Below are positions 10,775 to 25,261 of a stretch of DNA of 64,000 nt, in pieces. Both the position numbers and the translations under genes were made by a program. The notes under the pieces were generated by a model. It saw only the letters and a program-made list of their open reading frames with translations. It had not been told where the DNA came from and did no database searches. Position 1 is the stretch's first letter, and each line of letters opens with the position of its first letter. Source of the DNA: Singulisphaera sp. GP187 (GTDB taxonomy: Bacteria; Planctomycetota; Planctomycetia; Gemmatales; Gemmataceae); contig CAMDQN010000001.1 of NCBI GenBank assembly GCA_945905925.1, positions 1 through 64,000 of the forward strand. The letters are read 5' to 3'.

Positions 10775-11992
10775 ATGTCCACAGACCGCCGCAAGTTCCT
10801 CAGTACCTCCGCGCTCGCGACAGCAGGCCTGCTCGTCGAATCGTCGCGCGGGTTCGCCGCGAACGACACCCTTCAAGTCGGTCTAATCGGCGTCGGTGGG
10901 CGCTGCAAGCACCTTCTGAAGTCGTTCCCGATGCTTCCCAACGTGAAGATCACCGCCGTGTGCGATGTCTTCGACGATAATCTCGAAGCCGCGAAGAAGC
11001 TCGCCGACCCGAAAGCGTTTGCCACGAAACAGCACGAGGAGTTGCTCGCGCGCAAAGACGTGGACGCAGTGTTGATCGCGTCGCCAGACCACTGGCATGT
11101 GCCCTTAACCGTGGACGCGTGCAAGGCAGGCAAGGACGTGTACGTCGAGAAGCCACTCACGCACGATCTCGCCGAAGGCAAAGCCGTGATCGCGGCGCAG
11201 AACGACAACAAACGTGTGGTGCAAGTGGGCACGCAGCAGCGGAGTATGACGCACCTACTCGAAGCGTACAAACTGCTGAAGGCCGGCGTGATCGGGAAGG
11301 TTCACAAGGTTCACTGCACCTGGAACCGCAACGCGAATCGCTTCCAGAAAGGCAAAGACCCGCTCGACGCGAGCAAGGTCGATTGGAAGCGGTTCTGCGG
11401 GAACGCGAAAGCGCAGGACTTCGACGCCTATCGATTCCGACAGTGGCGGTGGTTCTGGGACTTCGGCGGCGGCATCTTCACAGACCTGATGGTTCACTGG
11501 ATCGACGTGGTTCACTGGTTCCTCGACCTCGACCACCCGACCTCGGCCGCAAGCGTGGGCGACTGGTTCGCCGCGAAGGACGTGTGGGAAACGCCCGACA
11601 CGGTGCAAACGCTGTTGCGCTACCCAAAGCAGGAAGTGCAGGTGTATTTCGAGGGAACGTTCAGCAACAACCGTAACGGGGCGATGACGGAGTTCATGGG
11701 CAGCGAGGGCACGCTGTACATCGACCGCGGGCGTTACGAGATCATCCCGGACCGCGGCAAGAAGCAGCCCGAGCCGAAATCGCTGATTCTCGGCACCGAT
11801 CAGCAGAAGGGTTTGGACTTCTACGACAAGCCGGACGGCGAGTTACTCCACTTGACGAACTGGATCGAGTGCATCCGCGACCGGTCGAAGAAGGTGGCGT
11901 GTCCGGCGGAAGCCGGCGTGAGCGCTGCAAGCGCCGCGCACCTCGCGAACCAGTCGGTGCGCAGCGGTCAGGTCGCGTTGTGGAAAGCTTAG
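10775..11992 (+). CDS. Gfo/Idh/MocA-family oxidoreductase with Tat signal
   Basis: STDRRKFLSTSALATAGLL; LQVGLIGVGGRCKHL; ASPDHWHVPLTVDACKAGKDVYVEKPLTH. Confidence 0.9.
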   Translation: MSTDRRKFLSTSALATAGLLVESSRGFAANDTLQVGLIGVGGRCKHLLKSFPMLPNVKITAVCDVFDDNLEAAKKLADPKAFATKQHEELLARKDVDAVLIASPDHWHVPLTVDACKAGKDVYVEKPLTHDLAEGKAVIAAQNDNKRVVQVGTQQRSMTHLLEAYKLLKAGVIGKVHKVHCTWNRNANRFQKGKDPLDASKVDWKRFCGNAKAQDFDAYRFRQWRWFWDFGGGIFTDLMVHWIDVVHWFLDLDHPTSAASVGDWFAAKDVWETPDTVQTLLRYPKQEVQVYFEGTFSNNRNGAMTEFMGSEGTLYIDRGRYEIIPDRGKKQPEPKSLILGTDQQKGLDFYDKPDGELLHLTNWIECIRDRSKKVACPAEAGVSAASAAHLANQSVRSGQVALWKA

Positions 11993-12037
11993 CGCGTCCC
12001 CGGTGCGTTGCTCCATGTTGTGCGTATCGCGCCCGGC

Positions 12038-12145
12038 GCTGCCACCCCGGGCGTTGCCCAGGGCTGAGAAGTGTCACCCCTTCGGGGTGTATGCAGGCTG
12101 TAAGCCTGCGACTCCTCAGCCCTGGGCAACGCCCGGGGTGGCAGC
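12038..12145. repeat. Long near-palindrome between convergent genes
   Basis: gctgccaccccgggcgttgcccagggctgag...ctcagccctgggcaacgcccggggtggcagc with internal mini-hairpins caccccttcggggtg and gcaggctgtaagcctgc. Confidence 0.85.
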
Positions 12146-13467
12146 TATGCGTATTCACACGCCATAACCACCTCCGCGACACCGCCGCTCGCCGGCCACA
12201 ACTCCCCCGGCGAGCGCCCGGCCTTCAGCACGTCGCGGAGCGCGTCCAGATACGTCGCGTCTTCGCGCTGGCGATTCAAGCCGGTCGTCGCGATGGCGAC
12301 CACTTCGCCGCACCACTCGGCCAACGGTTCCCCGCGATGCTCCGCACGCAGTCCGCGACGCGCGACCGCTTCCGACAAGGGTCGCAATTCCTCCAACTTG
12401 AAACTGCGGGCCAGTTCGGTCGCGGCAGTGAGCGCCACCGAATCGTAAAGCAATCCCTTCCACACGGCCGGCACCGCGAGCGCCAGTGGCGTTGGTGTTG
12501 CGTCCGCACCACGCACTTCCAGAAACGTCTTCAGGCGCGCTTCCGTGAACATCGTCGAGAGGTGAACGTCCCAATCGTGCCGCGTCGGGAAGCGCCCGTC
12601 GATGCCGCGATTCAGGAACTCGCGGAACGTTAACCCCGACGCCGAGCGGAGCGATTCGCCATCCGTGAGGAACAGCAGTGGCACGTCGAGAACGAGTTTC
12701 ACCCAGCGCGAAAAGGACACTTCGCCCGCGAGCAGGTCTGTGAGTAGCCCACTGCGGTCCGGGTCCATGCCGTGCCAGATGTGCCCGCGAAACGACGCGA
12801 ACTCCGTGCGCTGACCCGCGTGCATCGGAGCGTTCGCGAACATCGCGTTCACGACCGGACTGAGCCTGAGCGCGACCGCGAACTTGCGCCCCGCGTCGGC
12901 CTCGTCCGCGTAGTCGAACGTGACCTGCGTGCTCGCGGTCGCCTTCATCATGTGAAGCGCGAACCGACTGCGCGTCGGAAGATATTCCGCCATCAGTTGG
13001 TGTCGTGGGCGCGGGTTCAGTGGGATTCCGTCTACTGCGCTGAATGGTGTAACCCCGGTCGCGATCCACGCGACCTTCGCGGGGTCCGTCACCGCGCGCA
13101 GTTCGCGCAGGTGCGCGTCGAGTTCGCTTCGCAGTTCGGAAAGGTGAAGCGACGGCGCGGTGGAGAGTTCGAGTTGCCCGCCCGGTTCCACGGAGATCGT
13201 AGACATTCCGCGTGTGAGCGTCGTCAACCGGCCCGCTTCGGAGTGCGGTTCCCAGGCGAAATGCGTTGCGAGCGCATGTAGGACGCGCTCGATGCCGCCG
13301 TCGAAACCGATCTGACGCCCGGTCGCGCGGTCAATGGCGATCTTCTCGAACTCCGCGCCGACGCGCCACTCAGACACTGGCTTCGCGCCTTCGTGGAAGT
13401 AGGCGATGAGGTCACGCTCCGTCACGGGCGTGTCGTCGATGCCGTTCCCTGGCAGATGCGTACTCAT
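12145..13467 (-). CDS. gshA: Glutamate--cysteine ligase (GCS2/EgtA-type)
   Basis: GAEFEKIAID, ISVEPGGQLELSTAP, MMKATASTQVTFDYADEADAGRKF, FRGHIWHGMDPDRSG. Confidence 0.85.
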   Translation of the reverse strand: MSTHLPGNGIDDTPVTERDLIAYFHEGAKPVSEWRVGAEFEKIAIDRATGRQIGFDGGIERVLHALATHFAWEPHSEAGRLTTLTRGMSTISVEPGGQLELSTAPSLHLSELRSELDAHLRELRAVTDPAKVAWIATGVTPFSAVDGIPLNPRPRHQLMAEYLPTRSRFALHMMKATASTQVTFDYADEADAGRKFAVALRLSPVVNAMFANAPMHAGQRTEFASFRGHIWHGMDPDRSGLLTDLLAGEVSFSRWVKLVLDVPLLFLTDGESLRSASGLTFREFLNRGIDGRFPTRHDWDVHLSTMFTEARLKTFLEVRGADATPTPLALAVPAVWKGLLYDSVALTAATELARSFKLEELRPLSEAVARRGLRAEHRGEPLAEWCGEVVAIATTGLNRQREDATYLDALRDVLKAGRSPGELWPASGGVAEVVMACEYA

Positions 13468-13678
13468 GGCGGCAATGCGCTCCGCGGGGCGGAGAGGTAG
13501 CCCCGCATCCTAAGTTACAGTTGGCTCCCGCGAACACCAAGCCGCACGTGACGGAGTCGGCTTTGCCCCGGCGCGAGGTAATCGACCACATTCGAGCGAA
13601 GTCGGTCGCGGTGGGGCGCGGATCGGGTATCATCGGTGTTGAGTGTGGCAATGCCTCGATCACTCACGAGGGCTTCTG

Positions 13679-14452
13679 ATGTCGCTCCCATTATCGCGCC
13701 GACAGTTCATCGGTCTGTCGGTCGCGGCGACCCTCGGTGCCGGCGGGTACGGACTGACGCGCGCCGTGCAGAAGGTGCGTGACTCCGCGAGCCACATGTC
13801 GGACGTCTGAAACCTCAAACAACTCGGGACGGCGGTCGCCTCCTACCAATCATCGAACGACGACAAGTTGCCGCCGGCGTACCTCCTGGGGCCGGACGGA
13901 CACCCGTGGCACAGTTGGCGAGTCCTCCTCTTGCCGTACATCGAGCAGGACAGACTGTTCAAAGCCTACCGGTTCGATGAACCCTGGAACGGCCCTAACA
14001 ACAGCCGACTCGCGGACCAAATGCCGAAAACTTTCGCGTTCAGCGGCGCACACCGCGTCGGCCTGACGACGACAAACTACCTCGCCGTGGTCGGTGCCGA
14101 AACGTTGTGGCCCGGCGCGGCACCCCGCAAGAAACGGGAAATCAAAGACGGAACGGACACCACGATTCTGATCGTCGAGAACAACGGCCTCGGGATCCAC
14201 TGGATGGAGCCACGCGACCTAAAGTTCACCACGATGGACTTCGGCTTCGACAGTCTGAACGGCGTGAGCAGTTGGTACGTCAGCCCGTCGGTCGTCACCG
14301 CCGACACCTCGGTTCGCACGCTATCGCGGATGATGACGCCCGAATCGCTACGGGCCGCGCTCACGGTCGCCGGCAGCGAGACGATCACGGACGGAGCCGA
14401 CGGCTGGACCGTCATTCCCGACGGCCGCGATCGCGAGCGGAAAGAGCCGTGA
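13679..14452 (+). pseudogene. DUF1559-family protein interrupted by in-frame TGA at 13808..13810
   Basis: MSLPLSRRQFIGLSVAATLGAGGYGLTRAVQKVRDSASHMSDV-TGA-NLKQLGTAVASYQSSNDDKLPPAYLLGPDGHPWHSWRVLLLPYIEQ...; both halves in one frame. Confidence 0.6.
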
Positions 14453-14455
14453 CGC

Positions 14456-15808
14456 CTACCCCGCACCCAACCCCACACCATTCAGCAGCGACGTGTTCAT
14501 GGTGCCATCGGTGATCGTGAACACGCCCGGGAACTTCGCGTCCCAGGGCGCGTTCGCGAGCGGGCAATACTGGCGCCCGTTCGACTCGATCGCGGCCACA
14601 CCCGGAATGTGCGCCGCGAGGCTCGCGGAGTGGATCAGCGACGCGCCCACGCACGTCAGGTCTTGCACGCATCGGAACAGCCCATATTTCTGCGCCGCCG
14701 CCGCAAGCAACAGCGTCTGCGTCTGACCTTTACATGCCTTGAACGCGACGCCGGTGTAGCCCATCTCCATCGACAACTTCAGCGATTCGAGGTCGAGGAG
14801 TGATTCGTCGATCACGACGGGTTTCAGCTTCGCGGCCTCGTGCATCTTGTTTTCGGGGTGCGCCTTCAGGTCGCGTGCAGTCGGTTGTTCGACGTACTGC
14901 ACGCGGTCGTACCCGGCTGGCGTGCGCACCTTGAGCAGTCTGAGGAACTCGATTAAGTACGCGACGTTCTGGCACCGCTCGTTGAAGTCGAGCGAGTACC
15001 ACCACGTTGTGACACCGCGTTGTCGCTGAACCTCCTCCGCGACCGTGTTCACTCGCACGCAACGTTCGACATCCCACGCGATGTCGTCGCCGTTCAGCTT
15101 GATCTTGAGGTGCGTAAGGCCGTCACGCGCAATCCATTGCGCGAGGTATTCGGGCAGTCCGTCGCCGACGGGGTTGGTCACGTCCGCGGGCGTTATCGGG
15201 TCGAGCGCGCCGACGAGATGGTACAGCGGCATGCGCGGTTTCGGCACTGGAGAAACGAAGTCGTGTAGGCGCAGCCCGTCGAACTCCGAGCCGAGGTAGT
15301 GGCCGAGATCGTTCGGCAGGAACTCCGGTGTGTAAGTGTGAAAGCAGTTCAGTTCGTGAAGTCTGCCGTAAGCGTCGTGAAGGGCCGCGTCGAACGCTGA
15401 CGCGACGACCAGCACCGCGAGTTTCGGCACTGGGTCGGCCAACTGGTGCAGCGCGGTGAAATCGTTGCCCGCGAGCAGCAGTTCCGGTTCCAGTTGGTGC
15501 GTGATGTCGATAGGGTGACCGCTCTGCCCACACCCACTGTAGTCGCCAGCGACACGCGATGCGAGGAACCTCATCGCGCCGAGCGTCTGGTCGTAGGTCA
15601 GCACGCGCGACGGGAACGCCCACACGTTCCCGAGTGGCATCGAACCGGATCCGGTCGCAGACTTCCCGGCACCGCTCTCGACAGTCATCCGCACGTTAAG
15701 GATCGTGACGCGGTCAAGCGCGACCCCGCCGAACTTGATCGGCGTGCGGTAGTGGAAGTCCTCGTATTCGAGGTACACGTCACGAATACGGATGTCGGTG
15801 CTTTTCAT
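14456..15808 (-). CDS. Enolase-superfamily (mandelate racemase/muconate lactonizing-like) protein
   Basis: HLKIKLNGDD, YVEQPTARDL, VVIDESLLDLESLKLSMEMGYTGVAFKACKGQTQTL. Confidence 0.75.
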   Translation of the reverse strand: MKSTDIRIRDVYLEYEDFHYRTPIKFGGVALDRVTILNVRMTVESGAGKSATGSGSMPLGNVWAFPSRVLTYDQTLGAMRFLASRVAGDYSGCGQSGHPIDITHQLEPELLLAGNDFTALHQLADPVPKLAVLVVASAFDAALHDAYGRLHELNCFHTYTPEFLPNDLGHYLGSEFDGLRLHDFVSPVPKPRMPLYHLVGALDPITPADVTNPVGDGLPEYLAQWIARDGLTHLKIKLNGDDIAWDVERCVRVNTVAEEVQRQRGVTTWWYSLDFNERCQNVAYLIEFLRLLKVRTPAGYDRVQYVEQPTARDLKAHPENKMHEAAKLKPVVIDESLLDLESLKLSMEMGYTGVAFKACKGQTQTLLLAAAAQKYGLFRCVQDLTCVGASLIHSASLAAHIPGVAAIESNGRQYCPLANAPWDAKFPGVFTITDGTMNTSLLNGVGLGAG

Positions 15809-15899
15809 TAGTGATCAGTGTACTGTGTTCTGACAAAACAAGATTATTACATTCTTCTGTGCGGACTGAACGCTACACACTCTGAACTGAAAAGTAGCC

Positions 15900-16637
15900 A
15901 TGATTCCCGACTGGCAACTCCCGCCCGGCGTCGATCGCGGGTTGTGGGACTACCTCCACGCAGCCGACATGGTGGCGGGCTACGACGAGCAGATGCGTGC
16001 GTCGCCACTCGCGCTCGCGGACATGGCGTTCTGCGAACTCGCGTTCCCCACACCGGGACGGCTCGTGGATTTGGGTTGTGGCACAGGCCGGTTGTGCCTT
16101 CACTTCGCGGCAAAGGACTTCGATTGTGTGGGCTTAGATTTGTCTGAAGAAATGCTCGCGAAGGCGCGCACGAACGTACCGAACGCGTCCTTCGTCAACG
16201 CGAACCTCGTCGAACTGTCCGCGCTGACAGACGCGTCATTCGACTACGCTGCGTGTCTGTTTAGCACTCTCGGGATGGTTCGCGGTGCCGAGAACCGCAC
16301 GAAGGTACTTGCGAACACGTTCCGCCTGCTGAAGCCCGGCGGGCGGTTCGTGCTGCACGTCCACAACCGGTACTTCCGCGGACTGGGATGGAAACGCGTC
16401 ACGGGGCAGCGGCTGAAGAGCTTCTTCGCGCCCGCCGGCGCCGGCGACATCGCGATGTCACAAGCCTACGGCGGTGCCCCGCTCACATTGCACCACTTCA
16501 CGCGTGGGATCGCGGAACGGTTGGTCGATTCGATGGGCTTCCGCGTCAAGGAGGTGAGTGCGATCGGGACCGACGGACGGCCCGCGCGCGGAGGAAACGT
16601 GTACGGCTGGTTGCTCCTGAGCGAGCGGCCGGCGTGA
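15900..16637 (+). CDS. Class I SAM-dependent methyltransferase
   Basis: LVDLGCGTGRLCLHFAAKDFDCVGLDLSEEMLAKAR; RLLKPGGRFVLHVHNRYF. Confidence 0.85.
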   Translation: MIPDWQLPPGVDRGLWDYLHAADMVAGYDEQMRASPLALADMAFCELAFPTPGRLVDLGCGTGRLCLHFAAKDFDCVGLDLSEEMLAKARTNVPNASFVNANLVELSALTDASFDYAACLFSTLGMVRGAENRTKVLANTFRLLKPGGRFVLHVHNRYFRGLGWKRVTGQRLKSFFAPAGAGDIAMSQAYGGAPLTLHHFTRGIAERLVDSMGFRVKEVSAIGTDGRPARGGNVYGWLLLSERPA

Positions 16638-16640
16638 CGG

Positions 16641-17396
16641 CTACTTCTTGTCGCCGGGCAACTTCACGCCCGGCGGCGGTCCCTTCAGCACAACCGTGTC
16701 CCACAAGCGGAACGAATCGCCCAGCGAGTCTGCCCTTCCGATGAGAACGATCACGTCGCCGACTTTGACCTTCTCAAGTTCTTCCTGAAACTTCTTCTCC
16801 AGAAGCGGATCGGCCCACGCCTTCACCTGCACGGTCCCCTTCCCGGTCGCGTCGGTGACGGTCCACACGACCTTGCTGTCCATTGTCTTCGCTTCGCTCA
16901 CCTTCACCCGCACCACCACCGATTTCTGGTCGTACTTCTTATCCGCGGCTTCTCTGCTCTTCTTGAACTCGGCGTCGAGCGCCGCGAGCGTGGTCGGAAT
17001 CGCGGTACTCGGCCCGACCTTCACGAACTCGCAGTCGTCGAGGACCGCGGACCCCGACGACTTCACCGCCTTCCCGCGAACGGTCAACTGCTGCCCCCGC
17101 GCCAACCAGCGGAGTTGCTCGTCCAACTTGGCTGGAACAGCGCAGAAAACCGGGTTCCCGACCTGGTTCGGCTTCTCTTTGAAACCGTTCAGCCAAACCT
17201 GAGAGTCGGGCACGGGGGCGTGCTGCACTGTGCCGGTGACCTCGACCGTTTTCCCGGCGTACTTCGCTGTGAACGCCTTCGGGTCGGTCTTGGCTTCTTT
17301 CGCGAACTCCTCGGCCTTCACCGTGAAGTCCGGCTTCGGGTCCGCGCCCATTGCCGGTACGGACGCGAGAACCATGAGTACGCAAATCGCTCGCAT
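16641..17396 (-). CDS. Secreted OB-fold (tRNA_anti-like) protein
   Basis: MRAICVLMVLASVPAMGADPK signal peptide; KYAGKTVEVTGTVQHA and VGDVIVLIGRADSLGDSFRLWDTVVLKG. Confidence 0.65.
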   Translation of the reverse strand: MRAICVLMVLASVPAMGADPKPDFTVKAEEFAKEAKTDPKAFTAKYAGKTVEVTGTVQHAPVPDSQVWLNGFKEKPNQVGNPVFCAVPAKLDEQLRWLARGQQLTVRGKAVKSSGSAVLDDCEFVKVGPSTAIPTTLAALDAEFKKSREAADKKYDQKSVVVRVKVSEAKTMDSKVVWTVTDATGKGTVQVKAWADPLLEKKFQEELEKVKVGDVIVLIGRADSLGDSFRLWDTVVLKGPPPGVKLPGDKK

Positions 17397-17419
17397 GAGA
17401 ACTCCTCGTTTAAGGTGAA

Positions 17420-19537
17420 TCACTCGCCCATCAACCGCCGTAGCACCTCGTCCGGGGCCGGTTCGTAGCTGTGCGGTTCCATACCCATCGCGGCGCGACC
17501 CTGACTCAGACTGCGCACCTCGTTCGCGTAGGTGAACAATTCCCGCAGCGGCACGCGCGCGATGAGTTCGACCATGTCCCCGGTCGGACTCATTTCCTGC
17601 GCGTCGATCTGCCCGCCGCGACGTGTCAGGTCGCCCAAGATCGAGCCGACGAACTGATTCGGCGTCGTCACGGTTACCTTCATGATCGGTTCGAGCAACA
17701 GCACGTTTCCCTGCGTCCCCTCGCGGTAAGCCCGGATTGCCGCAGCGACGAACACGTCCTCCGTGGACAACTGCGGGTCGAATCGCGCTTCGAGAATGCG
17801 CGCCTGCGCGTTCATCATGGGCATCCCGATTTCGCCGGTCTGGAGCGAGTCGGTGAGCGCCGTTTCCGCCGCCGCGAGGAACGCCACCGGAATCGGGTTC
17901 GCGTCCGTATTGACAGCGTTGAAGACCGCGACCGGCCTCTCGCTCTTGAAGTTCGTGAACGAGACCTTTAGTCCGGCAAACGCGGACTTGTCGCCGAGTT
18001 TTTCCAGCGTGACATCGACTATGCGGGGCGCCTTCAGCATCTCGCGATAACTCACGCGCGGTGGGTACGATTTGACCTTCAGCCGGAAGTCGCGTTCGAG
18101 CCGGTGCCGTTTCACTTCGAGGTGCAGGGTACCCATCCCACTCATCACGGTTTGCCCTTCGCTCACTTTCAACTTGAATGTCGGGTCTTCGAGTTGAAGT
18201 TGCTGGAGCGCGATCGCGAGTTTGTCCTTGTCGGCACCGCTCTCGGGTTCGATTGATTGACTCACCACCGCTTCCGCGAACGTGATCGCTTCGAGCAGAA
18301 TCGGGTGCGCGGTCTCGCAAAGCGTGTCGCCGGTCACGGTGTCCTTCAACCCGACGACGCACACGATGTCCCCGGCCGGCCCACTTTCGACTTCTTCGAG
18401 ACCGCGGGCTGGGTCCGCGTGAACGTGGAACAGCTTCGCGATGTTCTCCTTCACGTCCTTGCCCGGGTTGTACGCACGCATGTTCGACTTCATGATGCCC
18501 GAATACACGCGAATGAAAAACCGGTTGCCGTTCGGGTGCCACGACGCCTTGAACACCAGACCGCAGAACGGCTCCTTCGGGTCGGGTTTCCGCTTCTGCT
18601 CTTTCTTCCCTTTCGGATCGGTGCCCACCACCGGTGGCCGGTCGAGCGGACTCGGCAGGTACAGCGTGACCGCGTCAAGCAGCGGTTGAACGCCGATGTG
18701 TTCGCGTCCGCTTCCGGCGAGAACTGGATAGATGGTGCGAGTTAAACACTGCTCGCGGATCAGTTGGCGAACCTTCGCGGGGTCCGGGTCTTTGCCGTCG
18801 AGCACGGCAGAAGTGATTAAGTCTTTCTCGTCGTGCGCGGTGAGCGCGTCGAAGAGCTTCTCGCGGTACTCTTGGGCTTCGTCGAGGTTCTCTTCTGGGA
18901 TGTCCGTCACGCGCACCGTTTTGCCGAGGTCGCCTTGATCGAAGAACTTGGCCTTCATCTCGATCAGGTCGATCACGCCGCTGAACGGTGTGCGACTGTC
19001 CGCGGCGCCACCCGACCCGATCGGAATGACGATTGGCACCGGGCGCCCGTCGTCCGGGTTGCGCGTCAAACGCGAGTTGATGCTTGCGAGCGTGTGCGCG
19101 AAGTTCGCGCCGACCACGTCCATCTTGTTGACGAACACCATTCGCGGAACGCCGTAGCGGTTCGCCTGACGCCATACCGTTTCCGACTGCGCCTCCACGC
19201 CTTTCTGCCCGTCGAACACCACCACCGCACCGTCAAGTACACGAAGCGAGCGTTCGACCTCGGCCGTGAAATCGACGTGCCCTGGAGTGTCGATCAGGTT
19301 AACGGTGTATCCGGCCCACTCGAACGGCACGCACGCGGAGTAGATCGTAATGCCGCGGGCTTGCTCTTCCGGGTCGTAGTCGGTGTCGGTCGTGCCTTCA
19401 TCGACACCGCCGAGTTTGTGCTTGGCGGCGGCGTAGAACAGCAGGTGTTCGGTGGTCGTGGTCTTTCCCGCGTCGATGTGCGCGATGACGCCGAGGTTCC
19501 GCACGCGGGTCAGGTCCGTGCCCGGGTTCTTCGCCAT
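17420..19537 (-). CDS. fusA: Elongation factor G
   Basis: AHIDAGKTTTTEHLLFYAAAKHKLGGVDEGTTDTDYDPEEQARGITI; LIDTPGHVDFTAEVERSLRVLDGAVVVFD. Confidence 0.95.
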   Translation of the reverse strand: MAKNPGTDLTRVRNLGVIAHIDAGKTTTTEHLLFYAAAKHKLGGVDEGTTDTDYDPEEQARGITIYSACVPFEWAGYTVNLIDTPGHVDFTAEVERSLRVLDGAVVVFDGQKGVEAQSETVWRQANRYGVPRMVFVNKMDVVGANFAHTLASINSRLTRNPDDGRPVPIVIPIGSGGAADSRTPFSGVIDLIEMKAKFFDQGDLGKTVRVTDIPEENLDEAQEYREKLFDALTAHDEKDLITSAVLDGKDPDPAKVRQLIREQCLTRTIYPVLAGSGREHIGVQPLLDAVTLYLPSPLDRPPVVGTDPKGKKEQKRKPDPKEPFCGLVFKASWHPNGNRFFIRVYSGIMKSNMRAYNPGKDVKENIAKLFHVHADPARGLEEVESGPAGDIVCVVGLKDTVTGDTLCETAHPILLEAITFAEAVVSQSIEPESGADKDKLAIALQQLQLEDPTFKLKVSEGQTVMSGMGTLHLEVKRHRLERDFRLKVKSYPPRVSYREMLKAPRIVDVTLEKLGDKSAFAGLKVSFTNFKSERPVAVFNAVNTDANPIPVAFLAAAETALTDSLQTGEIGMPMMNAQARILEARFDPQLSTEDVFVAAAIRAYREGTQGNVLLLEPIMKVTVTTPNQFVGSILGDLTRRGGQIDAQEMSPTGDMVELIARVPLRELFTYANEVRSLSQGRAAMGMEPHSYEPAPDEVLRRLMGE

Positions 19538-19557
19538 GACACTGCTCCAAAAACGGA

Positions 19558-19659
19558 CTAACCACAAAGACACAGAGACGCAGAGAGAGTCGGAGGAAAA
19601 GAGTTCATTGGAAACTCTCTTCTCTCGTCTTCTCTGTGTCTCTGTGTCTCTGTGGTTAG
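19558..19659. repeat. Inverted repeat in fusA-rpsG spacer
   Basis: ctaaccacaaagacacagagacgcagagaga ... tctctgtgtctctgtgtctctgtggttag. Confidence 0.85.
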
Positions 19660-19680
19660 ATGTATTCTACCGAACTCGAC

Positions 19681-20157
19681 TCACCACGCGAAGTGGCTGA
19701 ACGCCTTGTTCGCTTCGGCCATCTTGATCGTCTGTTCGCGCTTGCTCATCGCTTCGCCCTGGCGCTGGAACGCGGCCATGAGTTCTTCGGCGAGGCGCAG
19801 GTGCGTGGGACGCCCAGCCTTCGCACGGATCGCTGCGAGAATCCACCGGATCGCGAGACTCTCGGCCCGCTTCGGCTTCACCTGCATCGGAACCTGATAG
19901 TTCGCACCGCCGACGCGCCGCGAACGAACTTCAAGCGACGGCTTGACGTTGTTCAGAGCCTCGGTGAACACGTTGATCGGGTCTGCGTCCGGCATGCGCT
20001 TCTTGATCTGAGCGAGCGCATCGTAAACCACCCGCGTCGCGACGGACTTCTTACCGTCGCGCATCAGGCAGTTGATGAACTTGCTCAACAGGAGCGAGCC
20101 GTACCGGGTGTCCGGGGCAAGTTTGTCGTAACTGGCGGTGCGTGTTTTGGAACCCAT
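19681..20157 (-). CDS. rpsG: 30S ribosomal protein S7
   Basis: S7 signature YGSLLLSKFINCLMRDGKKSVATRVVYDAL; position between rpsL and fusA. Confidence 0.97.
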   Translation of the reverse strand: MGSKTRTASYDKLAPDTRYGSLLLSKFINCLMRDGKKSVATRVVYDALAQIKKRMPDADPINVFTEALNNVKPSLEVRSRRVGGANYQVPMQVKPKRAESLAIRWILAAIRAKAGRPTHLRLAEELMAAFQRQGEAMSKREQTIKMAEANKAFSHFAW

Positions 20158-20168
20158 TTTCGCTTCAA

Positions 20169-20229
20169 GTGATGAGTAATGAGTGCTGAGTGATGAGGAG
20201 TGCCGAACTCAGCACTCATTACTCATCAC
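20169..20229. repeat. Inverted repeat in rpsG-rpsL spacer
   Basis: gtgatgagtaatgagtgctgag ... ctcagcactcattactcatcac. Confidence 0.85.
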
Positions 20230-20242
20230 TCATTACTATTGG

Positions 20243-20617
20243 CTACTTGCCTTCCTTCTTCGTGCCGTACTTCGAGCGGGCCTGCTTACGGTCGGACACG
20301 CCCTGCGAGTCGAGCACACCGCGAACGATGTGGTAGCGCACGCCCGGCAAGTCGCGGACGCGACCGCCACGGACCAGCACGATCGAGTGCTCCTGAAGGT
20401 TGTGCCCTTCCCCCGGGATATATGCGGTCACTTCGATCCCGTTCGACAGCCGCACGCGGGCCACTTTACGCAGCGCCGAGTTCGGCTTCTTGGGCGTCAT
20501 TGTCTTGACGACGGTACATACGCCGCGCCGCTGCGGGCACCCTTGAATAGCCGGGTGCTTCGGCTTGGATCGCTGCGGCACACGCGGCTTCTTGATCAAC
20601 TGATTAATCGTCGGCAT
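20243..20617 (-). CDS. rpsL: 30S ribosomal protein S12
   Basis: [12 protein letters not shown]...[74 protein letters not shown]. Confidence 0.98.
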   Translation of the reverse strand: MPTINQLIKKPRVPQRSKPKHPAIQGCPQRRGVCTVVKTMTPKKPNSALRKVARVRLSNGIEVTAYIPGEGHNLQEHSIVLVRGGRVRDLPGVRYHIVRGVLDSQGVSDRKQARSKYGTKKEGK

Positions 20618-20776
20618 TCGTCATGTCCTGCTAATCGTGCGGCGGCGGCCGAACGGGAATAAGTATGTTAGCGACCGGGCTTCGCGCGGGAAGAGGGTCT
20701 CAACGGATTTTGAGCGCGCCGCGTCTCTGACGCGCTCCCCTAGCGGACTCCGGGTCGCGGATAAACGGTGCCCACC

Positions 20777-25171
<4,395 letters not shown>

Positions 25172-25221
25172 ATTGCGACTCCCACTTGATCTTGTAGCGG
25201 CAGTTGTTCGTTGAGCCTAAT

Positions 25222-25245
25222 GCCCAGGGATTGCGATCCCTGGGC
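25222..25245. repeat. Short hairpin in rpoC-rpoB spacer
   Basis: gcccagggat-tgcg-atccctgggc perfect 10 bp. Confidence 0.75.
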
Positions 25246-25261
25246 GTGACGACGACACCTA

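Noticed and set aside
16641-18542. 633-aa ORF overlapping fusA
   Set aside because: Only the part from 17396 downward (signal peptide plus OB-fold) looks real; the upstream part is a shadow of fusA in another frame.
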